A stretch of 7,441 nucleotides of DNA from contig JAOUGB010000102.1 of assembly GCA_029857875.1 (NCBI GenBank), positions 1 through 7,441 on the forward strand. Reading direction: 5' to 3'. Numbering within the stretch: the first letter of the stretch is position 1; the number at the start of each line of letters is the position of its first letter. The notes below the pieces were generated by a model. The model was not told the DNA's origin and made no database searches. It was given only the letters and a program-made list of their open reading frames with translations. The translations under genes and the position numbers were made by a program. Source of the DNA: Desulfobacteraceae bacterium (lineage in GTDB: Bacteria > Desulfobacterota > Desulfobacteria > Desulfobacterales > UBA11574). Shown piece after piece: positions 5,378 through 7,441 of the stretch.

Positions 5378-7363
5378 TTAGGCTTGCTGATATTTCGCCT
5401 CCATTTCCCGGCGATCCGCCATATCCATCAGGACCCTTTCCCTGGCCTTGTCGATGCCGAGCTCTTTTCTCTTTTTATCGATGTGCGCAATCATCATGCG
5501 CGCCATCTCATACGGATCGGCTGTAAAACCCCATTTCCCAAGGCCTTGTTTTTCCAGTCCCTCAAACAACAGCTTATGAAACTTGGTCTCTTCAATAATA
5601 GGGAAGGTTACGCCGAAAACAGTAAACACACCCGATGCAACGAAATACTGACCGATGCAGATGGCTTTTTCGCTCATCCATTCGGGAGCGGCGCCTGCCA
5701 CAGGTAGGTCAGCGATGCTATGCCCAAGTCCCCCTTCTTTGACCATGGCGGAAGCTGCAATAAGAATCCGGCTGTTATCTACGCAAGAACCTATACCCAG
5801 AACCGGGGGCATCCCAACCGTTTCACAGACTTCATGTAATCCCGGTCCCGCAAGAATTGCCGCTTCAGGGGTGGTTAATCCGGCCTTTGCAAGGGCAATC
5901 TGAGAACAGCCGGTCTGGAGAACAAGTACGTCATTTTTAATTAACTCCTTAACCAGTTCTACATGAACCCAGTCCTGTTTTACCCTTGGGTTGGTACATC
6001 CGACGACACCGGCAACCCCCCGGATCCGGCCGTTAATGATATTGTCATTGAGTGGTGTGTAGGACCCTCGGAAGGTACCGCCGAGCATATAATTAATATA
6101 CTCGTGGGAGAATCCGTGGACACCGATGTTTTTAATTCTCGGGATTTCTATTTCTGATGTTCTGTTTTTGAACCTGGAGATGGCCTTTATGACGATCTCA
6201 TCGGTGCATGAAGTCGGATTGTGTTCATTGAATTCAATGTGCTGTGCGCCTTCGATATGGCATCTCGGGTTGGTGGTGATCAACGGGGTGCTATAACACT
6301 CAGCCACTTTGGCCAGCCCCTGTTTGATACACTGTACGTCAACGGTCATGGCATCGACTGCACCGGTGACCAGTATGGTTTCCGTGGACATAAAGTTTCC
6401 TGCGTGAGGAATACCGTGACGCACCAGCATTTCAGCGCCTGAGCAGCACATTCCCACCAGATTTATTCCCTTGGCGCCGGCTTTTTGGGCGGCTTCAACT
6501 AGTGACGGCTCCTTTGACGATACAAGCATGGACTCAAAAAGGTTCGGTTCATGACCATGTACGATGATATTCACCTCGTCTTCTTTAAGGACACCCATAT
6601 TCACTTCGATGCTGACCGGAGACGGAGTTCCGAAAAGAATATCGGATATTTCCGTGGCCACCATCGAGCCTCCCCAGCCGTCGGCAAGCGCAGTTCGACT
6701 GCACTGTTTTGTGATGTTTTCATAATGCTGATCCACGCCCATATGGCTTCGATGCATCAGTTCCATGATTTCGCGCATGGCACCCCTGGGGACAATACCC
6801 AGCTTTCGCCAGGTTTCCAGTGTTTTTTCGGGAACGCGCTTGGCAAAGGGGATTTCCCCTTCCACTTGAGTATATGTCCGCTCCAGTTCTTTATACAGAT
6901 CCATGGCAATATCATTCGTTTCGCGTCCCTCGACTTCAATACCGATGGAAGCCGCGACCTCTTCGAGTTTTTGTGTATCTTTAATTTTATAATCCGTGAT
7001 ATTGCCATTTACCACTTCGCGGAAAAGATCGAGCATGCTCATTCCATGATCGGTATGGGCTGCACCGCCGGCAGCGACCATGCGTGCAAAATTTCGAGAC
7101 ATGATCGTATCAATGGTTGCGCCACAGACCCCGACCTTGCCATAGGGGTCCCTGGAATTCAATCTACAAGGGCCCATGCCACAGTGCTTACAGCATGCGG
7201 AATCCGCACCAATAGGGCAGGCTTTCATACTGGCTGCTCTGTCAAAGGCGGTCTCTACGCCGTCTCTTTTGGCTTTTTCCAGCATTTGTGCTGTAGCGTC
7301 ACATATTGTAACGTCCTTTGGAGTAATCTCCTTTTTTTTGGAAATTCCTTTTTTTTCTTCCAT
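5378..7363 (-). CDS. cooS: Anaerobic Ni,Fe carbon monoxide dehydrogenase, catalytic subunit
   Basis: A 661-residue CooS that interconverts CO + H2O and CO2 + 2 H+ + 2 e-. Compared with Carboxydothermus CODH-II, every cluster ligand is present. D-cluster: C49, C57. B-cluster: C58, C61, C66, C80. C-cluster (Ni-Fe-S): H271 in HGHEPNL, C307 in GMCCSG, C345, C456 in GVVGCTNPR, C486 in QTGCSQ, C527 in GIGSCVDN. The catalytic lysine is K566 in SEKAI and the proton-path histidine H103 lies in AHTDHG. Length is normal for the monofunctional enzyme (about 630-670), with a lysine-rich extension of about ten residues at the N-terminus. The enzyme is a cytoplasmic homodimer that normally passes electrons to a ferredoxin such as CooF. 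No cooF, cooC or acetyl-CoA synthase gene lies downstream, and upstream sequence is cut off, so CO use versus CO2 fixation cannot be decided here. AAGGAGG precedes the ATG by 4 bases. Confidence 0.97.
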   Translation of the reverse strand: MEEKKGISKKKEITPKDVTICDATAQMLEKAKRDGVETAFDRAASMKACPIGADSACCKHCGMGPCRLNSRDPYGKVGVCGATIDTIMSRNFARMVAAGGAAHTDHGMSMLDLFREVVNGNITDYKIKDTQKLEEVAASIGIEVEGRETNDIAMDLYKELERTYTQVEGEIPFAKRVPEKTLETWRKLGIVPRGAMREIMELMHRSHMGVDQHYENITKQCSRTALADGWGGSMVATEISDILFGTPSPVSIEVNMGVLKEDEVNIIVHGHEPNLFESMLVSSKEPSLVEAAQKAGAKGINLVGMCCSGAEMLVRHGIPHAGNFMSTETILVTGAVDAMTVDVQCIKQGLAKVAECYSTPLITTNPRCHIEGAQHIEFNEHNPTSCTDEIVIKAISRFKNRTSEIEIPRIKNIGVHGFSHEYINYMLGGTFRGSYTPLNDNIINGRIRGVAGVVGCTNPRVKQDWVHVELVKELIKNDVLVLQTGCSQIALAKAGLTTPEAAILAGPGLHEVCETVGMPPVLGIGSCVDNSRILIAASAMVKEGGLGHSIADLPVAGAAPEWMSEKAICIGQYFVASGVFTVFGVTFPIIEETKFHKLLFEGLEKQGLGKWGFTADPYEMARMMIAHIDKKRKELGIDKARERVLMDMADRREMEAKYQQA

Positions 7364-7367
7364 TATT

Positions 7368-7374
7368 CCTCCTT
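7368..7374 (-). promoter_or_regulatory. Strong ribosome binding site of cooS
   Basis: AAGGAGG, a full anti-16S complement, sits 4 bases before the cooS ATG. The spacing is a little short, but it points to high expression and settles the start at 7363. Confidence 0.75.
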
Positions 7375-7419
7375 CCTGGAAAGAATTATTTTTGGCATTG
7401 TTTATATAAATTCATTAAC

Positions 7420-7438
7420 GATAATGATTATTAATAAT
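7420..7438 (-). promoter_or_regulatory. Fur-box-like operator upstream of cooS
   Basis: By hand alignment 15 of 19 bases match the classical Fur box; GATAATGATTAT on the plus strand is a perfect half and the other half is degenerate. It lies about 57-75 bases upstream of the cooS start codon, ahead of an AT-rich TATATAAA stretch (7401-7408) that could hold the -10. The whole segment is AT-rich, which raises the chance of a fortuitous match. Confidence 0.4.
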
Positions 7439-7441
7439 AAT

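Noticed and set aside
5351..5707. Plus-strand open frame of 118 codons over the end of cooS
   Set aside because: It is the antisense shadow of the conserved CODH C-terminus.

Overview
All ten recognisable genes lie on the minus strand, so transcription runs right to left. The content suggests an anaerobic bacterium, most plausibly a sulfate-reducing or syntrophic member of the Desulfobacterota (former Deltaproteobacteria). The reasons are a complete Ni,Fe carbon monoxide dehydrogenase, several small protein families I associate with that group (a two-CW protein, a DUF3786 protein and a DEFFKDE-type zinc ribbon), and a gene that makes sense only if the organism inserts selenocysteine. The taxonomic call is an inference; no marker gene is present.

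Layout in transcription order. Positions 7363-5378 hold cooS, the catalytic subunit of monofunctional Ni-CODH. It has a strong ribosome binding site, a Fur-box-like sequence upstream, and a strong rho-independent terminator (5316-5352). Positions 5084-5315 are AT-rich intergenic DNA with a conspicuous long hairpin (5230-5270). A small stand-alone zinc-ribbon protein follows (5083-4820), then a tight two-gene unit: a rhomboid-family intramembrane serine protease (4708-3833) and, 17 bases later, a NYN/PIN-like nuclease with a C-terminal OST-HTH/LOTUS-type domain (3815-3060). Next are a small cupin (2983-2645) and the nucleoside phosphorylase PpnP (2550-2236).

The main find is at 2114-1755: an AhpD/carboxymuconolactone-decarboxylase-like gene whose active-site CxxC is encoded as C-Y-G-TGA. 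Homology-like sequence continues in the same frame for 55 codons after the TGA, and a hairpin with a GU-starting apical loop sits 19 nt after the TGA, where a bacterial SECIS belongs. I read it as a 119-residue selenoprotein with Sec at position 64. An ordinary gene caller would report a truncated protein ending at the TGA. A terminator (1695-1724) closes this gene.

The left end holds a two-CW cysteine-rich protein (1659-1342), a Cupin_5/DUF985 protein (1252-752) and a DUF3786 protein (711-115), probably one transcript ending at a weaker terminator near 79-107.

No transposase, tRNA, rRNA, CRISPR array or phage gene is visible. Apart from CODH and PpnP the genes have broad or unknown functions. 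The middle of the window (small cupin, PpnP, selenoprotein) looks like a set of small housekeeping or stress proteins, but any joint function is speculation.
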